Shown here one piece after another: positions 53,391 through 62,386 of a stretch of DNA of 64,000 nucleotides. Numbering within the stretch: position 1 is the first letter of the stretch; every line of letters begins with the position of its first letter. Source of the DNA: Azospirillum sp. TSO35-2 (GTDB lineage: Bacteria; Pseudomonadota; Alphaproteobacteria; Azospirillales; Azospirillaceae); the NCBI RefSeq assembly GCF_003116095.1, contig NZ_LGRA01000022.1:202771-266770 (forward strand). Reading direction: 5' to 3'. The notes beneath the pieces are model-generated. The model was not told where the DNA came from, ran no database searches, and was given only the letters and a program-made list of their open reading frames with translations. Made by a program: the position numbers and the translations under genes.

Positions 53391-55052
53391 TCAGCTCTCC
53401 TGATACAGCCAGTTGCGCAGGATGGAGACCGCCTCTTCCGGGTGCTTGTCGACGATTTCGCCCACCTTGCGCAGGGAGGAGGCGCGGACGCGGCCCTCCA
53501 CCCGGTTGATGTCGATCATCTGCTCCAGCTCCTCGTCGGCCTGCGCCGCTTCCAGCGCCAGATCCTGGGCCAGCGCGCCGGTCGGGGCGGCCAGCGCCGC
53601 CGGCATGCCGGCCTGGTCGGTCAGCAGGCGGTCCATCTCGTCCTCCTCCTGCATCTCGGCCTTCTCGAAGGCGCGGGAGATCAGCGGGCGGATGACCAGC
53701 AGGATGATGAGGACGGCGACGATGCCCAGCACGACCATCTCCGCGATGCGGAACAGGTCGTCCTTTGTCATGCCCATGAACAGCTCTTCGGGCTTCTGGA
53801 TGTCGTCGTCGGGCGACCAGAAGCGCAGGTTGACCACCTCCAGCGTGTCGCCGCGCACGGCGTCCAGCCCGACGGCGGAGCGCACCAGCGCCTTGATGCT
53901 CTCGATCTCCTGCTCGCTGCGCGGCTGGTAGGCCGGCGGCGCCTCGCGGGAGAGCTGGTAGGTGCCGTCCACCAGCACGGCGACCGACAGCCGGCGGACC
54001 TGCCCGGCTTCGCGCACATGCGACTTGGTGGTCTTGGTGATCTCGTAGTTGATCGTCTCTTCGTTGCGGTTCGACTTGTTCGAGGACAGCGGGCTGGCGC
54101 TGCTGCTCGACTGGGCGGTCGGCAGGTTCTGGTCCACCGTCACCGGGGCCAGCGGGTCGCGGTCGCTGCTCTCGTTCGATTCGGTGACCGTCTGGGTCGA
54201 GCGGACGACTTGGCTTTCCGGGTCGAAGATCTCCGACTGGGTGGTGATGCGGTCGAAGTCGAGGTCGGCCGACACCTCCGCCCGGACCTTGCCGTAGCCC
54301 AGCGTGCGGCCCAGCAGATCCTCGATGGTGCGGGCCAGCCGGCCCTCGTAGGCCTGCTTCTTCTCCTCCGCCGACGCCATCATCGCCTCGGCGCTGTCGC
54401 TGCCGGTGCCGCGGGCCAGCAGCTTGCCCTTGTCGTCGACGATGGAGATGCGGTTGGGGTCGAGGTTGGGGACCGAGGCGGCGATCAACTGCTGGATCGC
54501 CTGGATGTTCTCGCGGCTGAGCTGGGCGCCGGGGCGCAGCTTCAGGAAGACGCTGGCGGTGGCCGGGTTCTGCTGGCGGGCGAACAGCTCGCGCTTGGGC
54601 AGCACCAGATGGACCCGGGCGTTCTGCACGCCGTTCAGCGTCTGCACCGTGCGCGCCATCTCGCCTTCCAGCGCGCGCAGGTGGTTGATGTTCTGCATGA
54701 AGCTGGTGGCGCCGAAGCCCTCGCCCTTGTCGAACAGCTCGTAGCCGACCGAGCCGCCGGACGGCAGCCCCTGCGCCGCCATGCGCATGCGCATCGGCCC
54801 GACCTGGTCGGCGGGGACGGTGATCTTGGTGCCGGACTTGTCGACGGTGTAGGGGACCTTGGCCTCTTCCAGCTTCTTGGCGATGGCCGCCGCCTCCGTC
54901 GGCTGGAGTTCGGAGTACAGAAGCTCCATCTCCGGCGTCGACAGGCGGGTGGTCAGGTAGACGAAGAAGCCGATCAGCAACAGCCCGACGCCGCCGATCG
55001 CCGCGAGACGGGCGGGGCCGAGATTGCGCAAGGTCTGCAGCAGGTTGTTCAC
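53391..55052 (-). CDS. fliF: Flagellar MS-ring protein FliF
   Basis: A 553-residue protein with two membrane helices, one near residues 15-35 (LAAIGGVGLLLIGFFVYLTT) and one near 448-468 (MVVLGIVAVLIILLVIRPLI). Between them are the ring-building domains, for example MRMRMAAQGLPSGGSVGYEL and GVQNARVHLVLPKRELFARQ. The C-terminal tail (RVRASSLRKVGEIVDKHPEE, AVSILRNWLYQ) is the FliG-binding part. FliF assembles first and carries the rotor and export gate. It is the first gene of the operon, behind a sigma-54 promoter. Unlike the usual order no fliG follows; fliH starts 41 bases later. Confidence 0.95.
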   Translation of the reverse strand: MNNLLQTLRNLGPARLAAIGGVGLLLIGFFVYLTTRLSTPEMELLYSELQPTEAAAIAKKLEEAKVPYTVDKSGTKITVPADQVGPMRMRMAAQGLPSGGSVGYELFDKGEGFGATSFMQNINHLRALEGEMARTVQTLNGVQNARVHLVLPKRELFARQQNPATASVFLKLRPGAQLSRENIQAIQQLIAASVPNLDPNRISIVDDKGKLLARGTGSDSAEAMMASAEEKKQAYEGRLARTIEDLLGRTLGYGKVRAEVSADLDFDRITTQSEIFDPESQVVRSTQTVTESNESSDRDPLAPVTVDQNLPTAQSSSSASPLSSNKSNRNEETINYEITKTTKSHVREAGQVRRLSVAVLVDGTYQLSREAPPAYQPRSEQEIESIKALVRSAVGLDAVRGDTLEVVNLRFWSPDDDIQKPEELFMGMTKDDLFRIAEMVVLGIVAVLIILLVIRPLISRAFEKAEMQEEDEMDRLLTDQAGMPAALAAPTGALAQDLALEAAQADEELEQMIDINRVEGRVRASSLRKVGEIVDKHPEEAVSILRNWLYQES

Positions 55053-55124
55053 GCGCGGTCCCCGATCGGAAGGCGTCCCGGCATGCTCTCCACACCATCC
55101 GTTTCGCGATTGCGAGACGTTTTG

Positions 55125-55140
55125 TGCAAGTTCCGCGCCG
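55125..55140 (-). promoter_or_regulatory. Sigma-54 promoter of the fliF operon
   Basis: On the minus strand CGGCGCGGAACTTGCA has GG and GC exactly ten bases apart with the TTGCA end intact. Transcription would begin near 55114, about 60 bases before the fliF ATG. Confidence 0.75.
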
Positions 55141-55194
55141 GGCTTGGGCTATAAAGGGGCATGCTGCGTTGTCTTGATGAAGAGAGGGTTAATC

Positions 55195-55231
55195 GGCGGC
55201 AGTTTTTGCCGGGTGCCCGGCAAAATGTGCC
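55195..55231. promoter_or_regulatory. Inverted FlbD-type enhancer pair
   Basis: GGCGGCAGTTTTTGCCGGG (55195-55213) and CCCGGCAAAATGTGCC (55216-55231) are inverted copies of one motif. Another TTGCCGG lies at 55249-55254 or so. They stand about 55-90 bases upstream of the fliF sigma-54 promoter and share GCCCGGCA with the elements at 20698-20739. They resemble, from memory, the ftr sites bound by Caulobacter FlbD. Confidence 0.65.
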
Positions 55232-55439
55232 TAGTGCCCCACAAATGTTGCCGGTCTGCCGCTCATCGCCGCCACAACCGGCGGCTGCCGTGCCGGCGGC
55301 TTGAGCCGGGCGGCGCCCGTTCCGCGACCCTGGGTAGGGCGATACCGCGCGGTGCGCGAGAACGGTGCACCACCACTGACCATTGGACGAATCCCGCGAA
55401 GAAGCGACTGTCCAAAGGGGGTAGTTGCCCCAGTGGCGG

Positions 55440-55468
55440 TTGACATCATGGGTCGGCGGTCATAGCTG
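55440..55468 (+). promoter_or_regulatory. Promoter-like element before the XRE gene
   Basis: TTGACA (55440-55445), a 17-base spacer and TAGCTG (55463-55468) point toward the gene at 55591. The -10 box is imperfect. The rest of the 538-base gap between fliF and this gene, apart from the sites listed, shows no gene. Confidence 0.45.
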
Positions 55469-55590
55469 AGTTGCAATCCACACCCGCGGCCGGCCGATTC
55501 GTTTTCTCGGAAGCGACGCCATCCGGTGTCCTGAGCGGCGCCGGGCGGAGCGGACACCCAGAGTTTGTGCAGTATCGAAGGGGAAGTGCC

Positions 55591-56094
55591 ATGAAACGAC
55601 GTGGCCGGGAAAAGAAGGAAGGCCTGAACGATGTCGATGTCTTCGTCGGCCAGCGCCTGCGGGAATTGCGCATGCTGGCCGGTCTGAGCCAGAGTGACGT
55701 CGCGTCGGCGCTGGGCCTGACCTTCCAGCAATTGCAAAAGTACGAGCGTGGCTTCAACCGTGTCTCGTCCAGCCGGCTGTTCAAGCTTGGCCAGTTCTTC
55801 CGGGTTCCGGTGTCCGTCTTCTTCGAAGGCCTGGAGAACCGCCAGCCCGCCGTCGAGGGCGAGGCGCCGGCCGCCGGGGCCGAGGAGACGGAGAACACGC
55901 TGCAGTCGCGCGAGGCGCTGATGCTGGCGCGCTATTTCCAGAGCATCCGCGACCCGCATGTGCGCGCCGCCATCCGCGAGCTGGCCGAACGCTGCGCCGA
56001 GCAGGCGCCGGCCCCCGCCGACTCCGCGCCGGCCGCCGCCAAGCGTGGCCGTGGCCGCCGCAGCGGCGTCGCCGAGCAGGGCGGGCACGCCTGA
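55591..56094 (+). CDS. XRE-family helix-turn-helix regulator
   Basis: A 167-residue protein with a Cro/CI-type helix-turn-helix at about residues 17-75. It has VGQRLRELRMLAGLSQSDVA, SALGLTFQQLQKYERGFNRV and the wing-side SRLFKLGQFFRVPVSVFFEG. The second half is a helical region (ALMLARYFQSIRDPHVRAAI) and a basic Ala-rich tail (AAAKRGRGRRSG). Such regulators are common in alphaproteobacteria, and the location next to the flagellar operon is suggestive but proves nothing. A purine-rich GAAGGGGAAG precedes the ATG. It is divergent from fliF and converges on the HD gene with nine bases between. Confidence 0.88.
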   Translation: MKRRGREKKEGLNDVDVFVGQRLRELRMLAGLSQSDVASALGLTFQQLQKYERGFNRVSSSRLFKLGQFFRVPVSVFFEGLENRQPAVEGEAPAAGAEETENTLQSREALMLARYFQSIRDPHVRAAIRELAERCAEQAPAPADSAPAAAKRGRGRRSGVAEQGGHA

Positions 56095-56103
56095 GGCCAA
56101 GCG

Positions 56104-56736
56104 TCAGGACGTTGGCCGCAGCCGCTGATAGTGGGCGAGGAAGTCGGCCAGCGCCTCTTCCGGACCCAGCGGCTGGATGGTGGCCTCGTCGGGCGCCGGC
56201 AGGTCGCGCCAGTTGACGCGGTGCGGCGCGCAGAGGTCGCGCAGCTCGGTCGCCAGCGCCCGCTGGTCGGCCAGCTTGACCGCCTTCGGCTCCGGGTGGC
56301 GGAAGCCGAAGCGTTCGGCCAGCGCGCGCTTGATCGGCTCCACCGCCTGGCGGATCACCTCGCGGCCGATGCGCGCCTTCCACGGCGTCGGCCAGTCGCC
56401 GGTGAAGGCCTCCTCGCTGTCGTGCATCAGCGCGTCGTAGGCGTAGCCCTCGGGCGCGAGGCGGCTGGCCAGGACGCAGTGCTGGGCGACGCTGAAGAAG
56501 GTCCGCGTGTTGCCGACGAATCGGCATTGGTAGGCCAGCGGGCGGGCGATGTCCTCGATGTCGAACGGGGCGAAGTCCGGCTCCTCCAGATCCACGGTGC
56601 GGCCGGAGTAGGTGATCATGACCGCCGTCGGCTCGGGCACGTCGAGCAGGTCGAACTGGTCGGGGTGCGAAACACGGGGCGACGCGCTGCGCCGCCGTGG
56701 CGTGGGTTTCGGCGTGGCTTTCTTCAACATCGGCAT
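56104..56736 (-). CDS. HD-domain phosphohydrolase (YfbR-like)
   Basis: A 210-residue protein with HD-type metal-binding residues. FFSVAQHCVLASRL holds the first His, and ALMHDSEEAFTGDWPTPWKA holds the HD pair (His-Asp) and the following Glu. This spacing resembles 5'-deoxynucleotidases of the YfbR type and related hydrolases found beside phage or housekeeping genes. A basic N-terminal tail (MPMLKKATPKPTPRRRSASP) precedes the domain. The start is the ATG at 56736; a second ATG is six bases later, and an earlier TTG is less likely. Substrate unknown. Confidence 0.82.
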   Translation of the reverse strand: MPMLKKATPKPTPRRRSASPRVSHPDQFDLLDVPEPTAVMITYSGRTVDLEEPDFAPFDIEDIARPLAYQCRFVGNTRTFFSVAQHCVLASRLAPEGYAYDALMHDSEEAFTGDWPTPWKARIGREVIRQAVEPIKRALAERFGFRHPEPKAVKLADQRALATELRDLCAPHRVNWRDLPAPDEATIQPLGPEEALADFLAHYQRLRPTS

Positions 56737-56776
56737 CCTGTAGCAAATTCGCCGGCCCGCCCTCAATGGCCGGCCC

Positions 56777-58945
56777 TCAACCCTCTCCGGCCGTGGGTTC
56801 GCACACCAGGCGGTTGGTGGCGGCGACCGTGGTTTCCAGCAGCGGCAGCAGGGCGGCGACCTTGTCGGTGTCGGCCGGCTGGTCGTTGATGGCGCGGGCG
56901 ATGGCGGCCATGCGCGGCGCCCCGAAATTGGCGGCCAGCCCGACCAGCGTGTGGGCCGCCTGCTTCAACTCCTGCGGCCGGCCGGCCTGGAGCGCCGAGC
57001 GGATGGCCGTCAGCTCGCGCAATGCCGTTTCCGGCAGGAGCTGCAGCATGCCGTCCACCGCCTCGCCGCCCAGCGCCAGCCGCAGTTCCGCCTGCTTCAC
57101 CCGGTCGATCAACGGCAGGCCGGCGAAGCGGTTGCCGTCGGGGACCGGCCGGGTCGGCATCGGCACCACGCGCCCCTCGCTCGGCCGGGTCGCCAGGTCG
57201 ACCAGCACGGCGTTCAACTGCTCCCAGTCGATCGGCTTGGTCAGGTAGGCGTCGAGCCCGGCGGCCATGTGGCCGTCGCGGTGTTCGGGCAGGGCGTCGG
57301 CGGACAGGCCGACGATGGGGATGCGCGCCACCGGCCCGGTCATCCGCCGCAGCGCCCGCGCGGTCGACCGCCCGTCCATCACCGGCATCTCCATGTCGAG
57401 CAGCAGCGCGTCGTAGTCGGCCGTCTGCACGGCGTCCAGCACCGCCCGGCCGTCGTTCACCGCGTCGATGCGGTGGCCGATGCGCGTCATCATGGCGGTG
57501 ATCAGCATGCGGTTGATGTCGTTGTCCTCCGCCAGCAGCAGGCGCAGGGCCACCGGCGTGGTCACCGGCTCGCCGCCGGAGGCGGGCAGCGCCGACTGCG
57601 CCGCCAGATCGCCCAACGGCGCCGCGTCGGCCGTCCGCGACCGGATCGAGAAGCGGAAGGTCGTGCCGCGGCCGGGCGTGCTCGACACGGTGATCTCGCC
57701 CCCCATCGCCTCCACCAGCCGCTTGCAGATCGCCAGCCCCAGCCCGGTCCCGCCGTATTTCCGGCTGGTCGAGACGTCGGCCTGGACGAAGGCGTCGAAC
57801 AGCCGCGTCCGCTGGGACGGCGTCAGGCCGATGCCGCTGTCCTGCACCTCGAAGCGCAGCGTGATCGGCGCCGGCCGCGCCGCGCCCTCCGCCGCCCCGA
57901 CGCCGGGCGGGCCGGCGGGATCGGGAGCAGGGCAATCGGGGGGCGGATCGGGCGACCACACCGCGATCTCGATGGCGCCGCGGTCGGTGAACTTGATGGC
58001 GTTGGACACCAGGTTGAACAGCACCTGCCGCAGCCGGGTGGGATCGCCGCGGATGTGGCGCGGCGTGTCGTCGGCGATGGAGGCGGACAGCGTCAGCCCC
58101 TTGGCCGCGGCGCGCACCAGGAACAGCTGGACCACGTCCTCGACCAGCCGGGGCAGCGAAAAATCGATCTCCTCCAGCGTCAGTTGCCCGGCCTCGATCT
58201 TCGAGAAGTCGAGCACGTCGTTCAGGATGGTCATCAGCGTGTCGGCCGACGAGCGCAGCGTCCGCACGAAGGCCTTCTGCTGGTCGGTCAGCCCGCTGCC
58301 CATCAGCAGGTCGCCCATGCCGATCACCGCGGTCATCGGCGTGCGCAGCTCGTGGCTCATCATCGCCAGGAAGCGCGACTTGGCGCGGCTGGCGTTCTCG
58401 GCGGCGATGCGGGCCTCCTCCGCCTCCTCGCGGGCGCGGTCCAGATCCTCGGCCAGGGCGAAGGTCTCCGCCGCCAGCCGGGTCAACTGGTCCCGGGCGT
58501 CGCGCAGCTCCTGCTCCGACCGGTGGCTGCGGGTGACGTCGGTGTTGGACCCGACGATCCAGCGCGGGCGGCCGTCGGGGCCGGGGAGCGGGCGCAGCGT
58601 CAGCGCGTTCCAGAAGCTGGAGCCGTCCTTGCGGTAGTTCAGCACCTCGACCGAAATCGCGCGCCCGTCGTCCAGGGCGGCGCGGATGTCGGCGACGGTG
58701 GCGGGATCGGTGTCGGGCCCCTGGAGGAACGACGGGTTGCGGCCGATCACCTCCGCGGCCTCGTACCCCACCATGTCGAGGAAGGCCCGGTTGCAATGGA
58801 CCACCGGATGATCGGGCCGCGTCGCGTCGGTCACCACCAGCCCGGCGCCGCTGGCCTCCATCACGGCGGCCAGCATCGTGGCGTCCGGCGGTACGCCGGA
58901 ACCGGAAGGCTGGGCGCCGGGGGCGGCGGGCGGCGGTGCGGTCAC
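56777..58945 (-). CDS. Hybrid sensor histidine kinase with LOV-like PAS, receiver and Hpt
   Basis: The 722-residue kinase has, in order, a PAS domain of LOV type (about 22-140) and a coiled coil (140-190). The HisKA helix pair carries His198 in MMSHELRTPMTAVIGM, and the ATPase domain has NAIKFT, DSGIGL and GGTGLGLAICKRL. A receiver (about 465-585, phospho-acceptor Asp517, Lys570) and a C-terminal Hpt (His665 in AAHTLVGLAANFGA) complete the phosphorelay. No membrane helix is seen, so it is cytosolic. The LOV adduct Cys is replaced by Pro71 (GRNPSFLQ) and the flavin-contacting Gln by Asn134, so it should not be a standard blue-light sensor. A single-receiver gene stands divergent 267 bases away. 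Confidence 0.9.
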   Translation of the reverse strand: MTAPPPAAPGAQPSGSGVPPDATMLAAVMEASGAGLVVTDATRPDHPVVHCNRAFLDMVGYEAAEVIGRNPSFLQGPDTDPATVADIRAALDDGRAISVEVLNYRKDGSSFWNALTLRPLPGPDGRPRWIVGSNTDVTRSHRSEQELRDARDQLTRLAAETFALAEDLDRAREEAEEARIAAENASRAKSRFLAMMSHELRTPMTAVIGMGDLLMGSGLTDQQKAFVRTLRSSADTLMTILNDVLDFSKIEAGQLTLEEIDFSLPRLVEDVVQLFLVRAAAKGLTLSASIADDTPRHIRGDPTRLRQVLFNLVSNAIKFTDRGAIEIAVWSPDPPPDCPAPDPAGPPGVGAAEGAARPAPITLRFEVQDSGIGLTPSQRTRLFDAFVQADVSTSRKYGGTGLGLAICKRLVEAMGGEITVSSTPGRGTTFRFSIRSRTADAAPLGDLAAQSALPASGGEPVTTPVALRLLLAEDNDINRMLITAMMTRIGHRIDAVNDGRAVLDAVQTADYDALLLDMEMPVMDGRSTARALRRMTGPVARIPIVGLSADALPEHRDGHMAAGLDAYLTKPIDWEQLNAVLVDLATRPSEGRVVPMPTRPVPDGNRFAGLPLIDRVKQAELRLALGGEAVDGMLQLLPETALRELTAIRSALQAGRPQELKQAAHTLVGLAANFGAPRMAAIARAINDQPADTDKVAALLPLLETTVAATNRLVCEPTAGEG

Positions 58946-59212
58946 GGAACGGGCCGTCCTTTTGCGTGGGTGGGCGATCCGGGGTGGACCGTCTTCACGT
59001 CAGGATAGGACGTTGCCGGGCCGATTGCCACGCCGCCGCGGGCGTTGGGGCCGGGCGAAAGAGGTGGGACTACCGTTCGTGCAGGCGTTTTTATAGAGTC
59101 TGAACCGCGGGCGTGTTGTTTTGTTAACGACTGTGCAAGGATGCATTGCCAAGACTGTGGCATCCGATGGAAGGACGATCGTCGGGCGAACTCAGCCAGA
59201 GTGGAGAGCGTC

Positions 59213-59647
59213 ATGGTGGCCGAGACTGGCACTGGAACCCGTCGCATCCGGACCATTCACGACCTGGGCGTGCTGCTTATCGAGGACGACGACTTCACGC
59301 GCAAGCTGATCGCGCGGCTCCTGCAGGACATCCGGGTGCGGGTGGTGTTCGAGGCGGCGGACGGCGTGCAGGCGCTCGACATCCTGCGCAAGAACGGCGA
59401 CGACGTCGATCTGGCGATCTGCGACCTGGAAATGCCGCGGATGAGCGGGCTCGACCTGCTGCACGCGCTGCGCACCGCCACCGGCAACCCGCTGGCCGAC
59501 CTGCCGGTCGTGGTGCTGACCGGCCACCGCGAGGCCGACATGGTGAAGCGGGCCATCGCCTACGGCATCTCCGGCTATCTGGTGAAGCCGGTGTCCAAGG
59601 CCGACCTGATGAAGCGCCTGACCTTCGCCATGCAGAAACGGCAATAG
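59213..59647 (+). CDS. Single-domain response regulator
   Basis: A 144-residue CheY-like receiver: acidic triad in VLLIEDDDFTRKLIARLL (about 20-37), phospho-acceptor Asp near 70 in LAICDLEMPRMSGLDLL, Thr in VVVLTGHRE and Lys in GYLVKPVSKADLMKR. There is no output domain, so it acts by binding a partner or as a phosphorelay step. GGAGAG precedes the ATG at 59213 at a good distance. It is divergent from the hybrid kinase and is a natural substrate of its Hpt domain; that pairing is inferred from position. Confidence 0.88.
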   Translation: MVAETGTGTRRIRTIHDLGVLLIEDDDFTRKLIARLLQDIRVRVVFEAADGVQALDILRKNGDDVDLAICDLEMPRMSGLDLLHALRTATGNPLADLPVVVLTGHREADMVKRAIAYGISGYLVKPVSKADLMKRLTFAMQKRQ

Positions 59648-59823
59648 GACGGGGTCGGGGCAGGCCGGGGTTCCCCCCGCATGCGCCCTTCAACCCGCGC
59701 TGGCGCTCGGGCCGCCCTTCCTGTAGAAGGGAGATCACCGCCGTTGCGCTGCGAAAGGTCCATGGGTTTCAGCCATCCTTCGCCCGGCCCGCTCCGATCC
59801 CGTTTCCGGCATCGGGGAGAGCC

Positions 59824-60489
59824 GTGAGCAAAGATCGACCTCCCGGGTCGTCCGACGCCCCTCCTTCCGGTGCGGACCGGTCCTGCGCGCGCGTTTCGGA
59901 CCTGCTGGACGACTTCCTGCTGCGTGGCCCTGGCGCCGGCGACCGCATTTCCCTGGCCGAGGTGATGGACGCGCTGGGCGACCGTGCCTTCGGCGCCCTG
60001 CTGCTGATCCTGTCGATTCCCAACGTCCTGCCGGTGCCCGGCCTGTCCACCGCGACCGGCGTGCCGATGATCCTGATCGGGGCCCAGATGGCGCTGGGCC
60101 GGCACGGCCCCTGGCTGCCGCGCCGCATCCTCGCCACCAGCTTCGACCGCGGCGCCTTCCTGGGGGTGATCCGCCGGGCCAAACCCTGGGCCGACCGGGT
60201 GGAACGCCATCTGCGCCCGCGCCTGCCGGCGCTGGCCGGGCCGTCGGCCGAACGGGTCCTCGGGGTGGCGGTGATGGTTCTGGCCATCGTGCTGTCCCTG
60301 CCCATCGTCTTCGGCAACCAGCCGCCGGCCCTGGCGATCGCGCTGATCGCGCTGGGGCTGATGGAATCGGACGGTGCCTTCGTGGCCGCCGGCCTGGTCG
60401 CCGGCGTGCTGTCCATCGCCATCGTCGCCGCCGTCCTGCTCGGTCTCGGGCAGGCGGCGGTCGCCGTGGCGCAACAATTGATCGGTTGA
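59824..60489 (+). CDS. exoD: ExoD-family exopolysaccharide-related membrane protein
   Basis: A 221-residue inner-membrane protein of the ExoD family. VSDLLDDFLLRGPGAGDRIS and LAEVMDALGDRAFGALLLIL form the conserved N-terminal part, then SIPNVLPVPGLSTATGVPMI with the family's Pro-rich helix, and several more helices in the second half. ExoD was named in Sinorhizobium, where mutants are altered in exopolysaccharide and alkali tolerance; the biochemical role is unknown. It starts with GTG at 59824 after GGGGAG. The next gene begins 27 bases after its stop, so the two are likely one transcript. Confidence 0.85.
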   Translation: MSKDRPPGSSDAPPSGADRSCARVSDLLDDFLLRGPGAGDRISLAEVMDALGDRAFGALLLILSIPNVLPVPGLSTATGVPMILIGAQMALGRHGPWLPRRILATSFDRGAFLGVIRRAKPWADRVERHLRPRLPALAGPSAERVLGVAVMVLAIVLSLPIVFGNQPPALAIALIALGLMESDGAFVAAGLVAGVLSIAIVAAVLLGLGQAAVAVAQQLIG

Positions 60490-60515
60490 GGGAGCGCCCG
60501 CGCGGGCATATCGCC

Positions 60516-61820
60516 ATGGTTTGGGAACTGTTGGTCATCGTCCTGCTGATCCTGCTCAACGCCTTTTTCGCAATGTCGGAAATGGCGCTGGTGTCGGCGC
60601 GACGCGCCCGGCTTCAGCAGATGGCCGAGGAAAAGGGCGGCGACGGCGCCCGCATCGCGCTGGAGCTGTCGGAGGACCCGAGCCGCTTCCTGTCGACCGT
60701 CCAGGTCGGCATCAGCGTGACCGGCATCGTCGCCGGCGCCTATGGCGGCTCCACCCTGGCGGAGCGGCTGGGCGAGGTGCTGGACCGCGACGTCGCCTGG
60801 ATCGCCCCCTACGGCCACACCGTCGCCTTCGTGCTGGTGGTGGCCGCCATCACCTACTTCTCGCTGATCATCGGCGAGCTGGTGCCCAAGCGGATGGCGC
60901 TGGTGTCGGCGGAACGCATCGCCACGCTGGTGGCGGGGCCGATGCGCACCGTGTCGCGGCTGGCCGCCCCGGTGGTCTGGCTGCTCGGCGCGTCGAGCGA
61001 CGCGGTGCTGAAGCTGCTGCGCCTGCCGACCTCGCGCGAGCAGACGGTGACGGAAGAGGAGGTCAAGACCCTGATCGCCGAAGGCACGCAGAGCGGCGTC
61101 TTCGAGCCGGCCGAACGCCAGATGATCGAGGGGGTGCTGCACCTGTCGGACCGCACCGTGCGGTCGATCATGACGCCGCGGCCGGACCTGATCTGGCTGG
61201 ACATCAACGACCCGCCGGAGATCGTCGGGCGCGAGATCTGCGACAGCGGCTATTCCCGCTTCCCGGTCTGCCACGGCGACGTCGACGAGGTGCAGGGCAT
61301 CGTCTCGGCCAAGGCGCTGCTCGACCAGTCGCTGAACGGCATCGCCTTCGACCTGAAGGCGGCGATGACCCGGCCGCTGGTGGTCCATGACGGCACGCCG
61401 GTGCTGCGGCTGCTCGACCTGTTCAAGCAAGCCAGCATCCACATGGCGGTGGTGGTCGACGAATACGGCAGTGTCGAGGGCATCGCCACCATGACCGACA
61501 TCCTGGAGGCCATCGCCGGCGACCTGCCCGAGGACGGGCAGGAGGGCGACGCCGCCGCCGTCCAGCGCGAGGACGGCAGCTGGCTGGTCGACGGCATGAC
61601 CCCGGTCGAGGAGATCGAGGCGCTGGTCGGCGTCAAGAACATGAAGGGTGAGGGCGATTTCCACACCATCGCCGGCTTCCTGCTCGACCGCTTCGGCCAC
61701 GTCCCGACCGCCGCCGAGCATTTCCACTGGAACGGCATCCGCTTCGAGGTGGTCGACATGGACGGCCGCCGCATCGACAAGGTGCTGATCCAGCTGAACC
61801 CCGAGGTGTCGGAGGGCTGA
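60516..61820 (+). CDS. CNNM/CorC-type membrane protein with CBS domains
   Basis: A 434-residue protein of the HlyC/CorC (UPF0053) family. The N-terminal DUF21 membrane domain (about 1-185) begins MVWELLVIVLLILLNAFFAM; next comes a CBS pair (about 205-325, with RSIMTPRPDLIWLDINDPPE) and then a C-terminal transporter-associated domain (about 345-430). Family members are linked to Mg2+ or Co2+ handling or membrane integrity. The frame is open from a TTG at 60486, but the ATG at 60516 fits the family start. It follows exoD closely. Confidence 0.9.
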   Translation: MVWELLVIVLLILLNAFFAMSEMALVSARRARLQQMAEEKGGDGARIALELSEDPSRFLSTVQVGISVTGIVAGAYGGSTLAERLGEVLDRDVAWIAPYGHTVAFVLVVAAITYFSLIIGELVPKRMALVSAERIATLVAGPMRTVSRLAAPVVWLLGASSDAVLKLLRLPTSREQTVTEEEVKTLIAEGTQSGVFEPAERQMIEGVLHLSDRTVRSIMTPRPDLIWLDINDPPEIVGREICDSGYSRFPVCHGDVDEVQGIVSAKALLDQSLNGIAFDLKAAMTRPLVVHDGTPVLRLLDLFKQASIHMAVVVDEYGSVEGIATMTDILEAIAGDLPEDGQEGDAAAVQREDGSWLVDGMTPVEEIEALVGVKNMKGEGDFHTIAGFLLDRFGHVPTAAEHFHWNGIRFEVVDMDGRRIDKVLIQLNPEVSEG

Positions 61821-61867
61821 CGCCGGCCGCGCGGGGACGCCAACGAAGCAAAACAGGGAGAGAGACG

Positions 61868-62320
61868 ATGCCCGGCCGCCATTTCGAGGATTTCCGCGTC
61901 GGCGACGTGATCCTGTCGGAGGGGGCGACCCTGACCGAGAGCCAGATCCTGGATTTCGCCCTGCGCTACGACCCGCAACCCTTCCACATCGACGTGGTGG
62001 CGGCGGCCGACGGGCCGTTCCAGGGGTTGATCGCCAGCGGTTTCCACACCCTGTCGCTGACCTTCCGCCTGCTGCGCGACACCGGCATCATCACCGGCAC
62101 CAGCCTGGGCGGCTCCGGCCTGGACGAGCTGCGCTGGCTGAAGCCGGTCCGCCCCGGCGACACCATCCGCGTCCAGGTCGAGGTGGCGGAGACCAAGCCG
62201 TCGCGCCGCGGCGACCGCGGCACGGTGCGTCTGGCCTACACCACGCTGAACCAGCACGGCGAGACGGTGATGACCTGCTTCATGACCCACATCATCGCAA
62301 CCCGGTCGGTTGCGGTCTGA
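61868..62320 (+). CDS. MaoC-family hot-dog dehydratase
   Basis: A 150-residue hot-dog fold protein. FEDFRVGDVILSEGATLTES starts the domain, and the hydratase motif with Asp and His appears in FALRYDPQPFHIDVVAAADG, followed by LIASGFHTLSLTFRLLRDTG. MaoC-like proteins hydrate enoyl-CoA compounds, so it may act in fatty-acid, polyhydroxyalkanoate or other CoA-dependent metabolism. GGGAGAGAG lies just upstream of the ATG. It follows the CBS protein by 47 bases. The exact substrate is unknown. Confidence 0.9.
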   Translation: MPGRHFEDFRVGDVILSEGATLTESQILDFALRYDPQPFHIDVVAAADGPFQGLIASGFHTLSLTFRLLRDTGIITGTSLGGSGLDELRWLKPVRPGDTIRVQVEVAETKPSRRGDRGTVRLAYTTLNQHGETVMTCFMTHIIATRSVAV

Positions 62321-62386
62321 CACTCCCCGTCGACCGGACCGGGCGCCCCGGCTATGATGGCGCCCTCAGGATGCGGGGAAACCGGG

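Noticed and set aside
56777..58945. Calling the kinase a blue-light receptor
   Set aside because: The LOV pattern is present but the adduct Cys is Pro71, so standard photochemistry is not possible.
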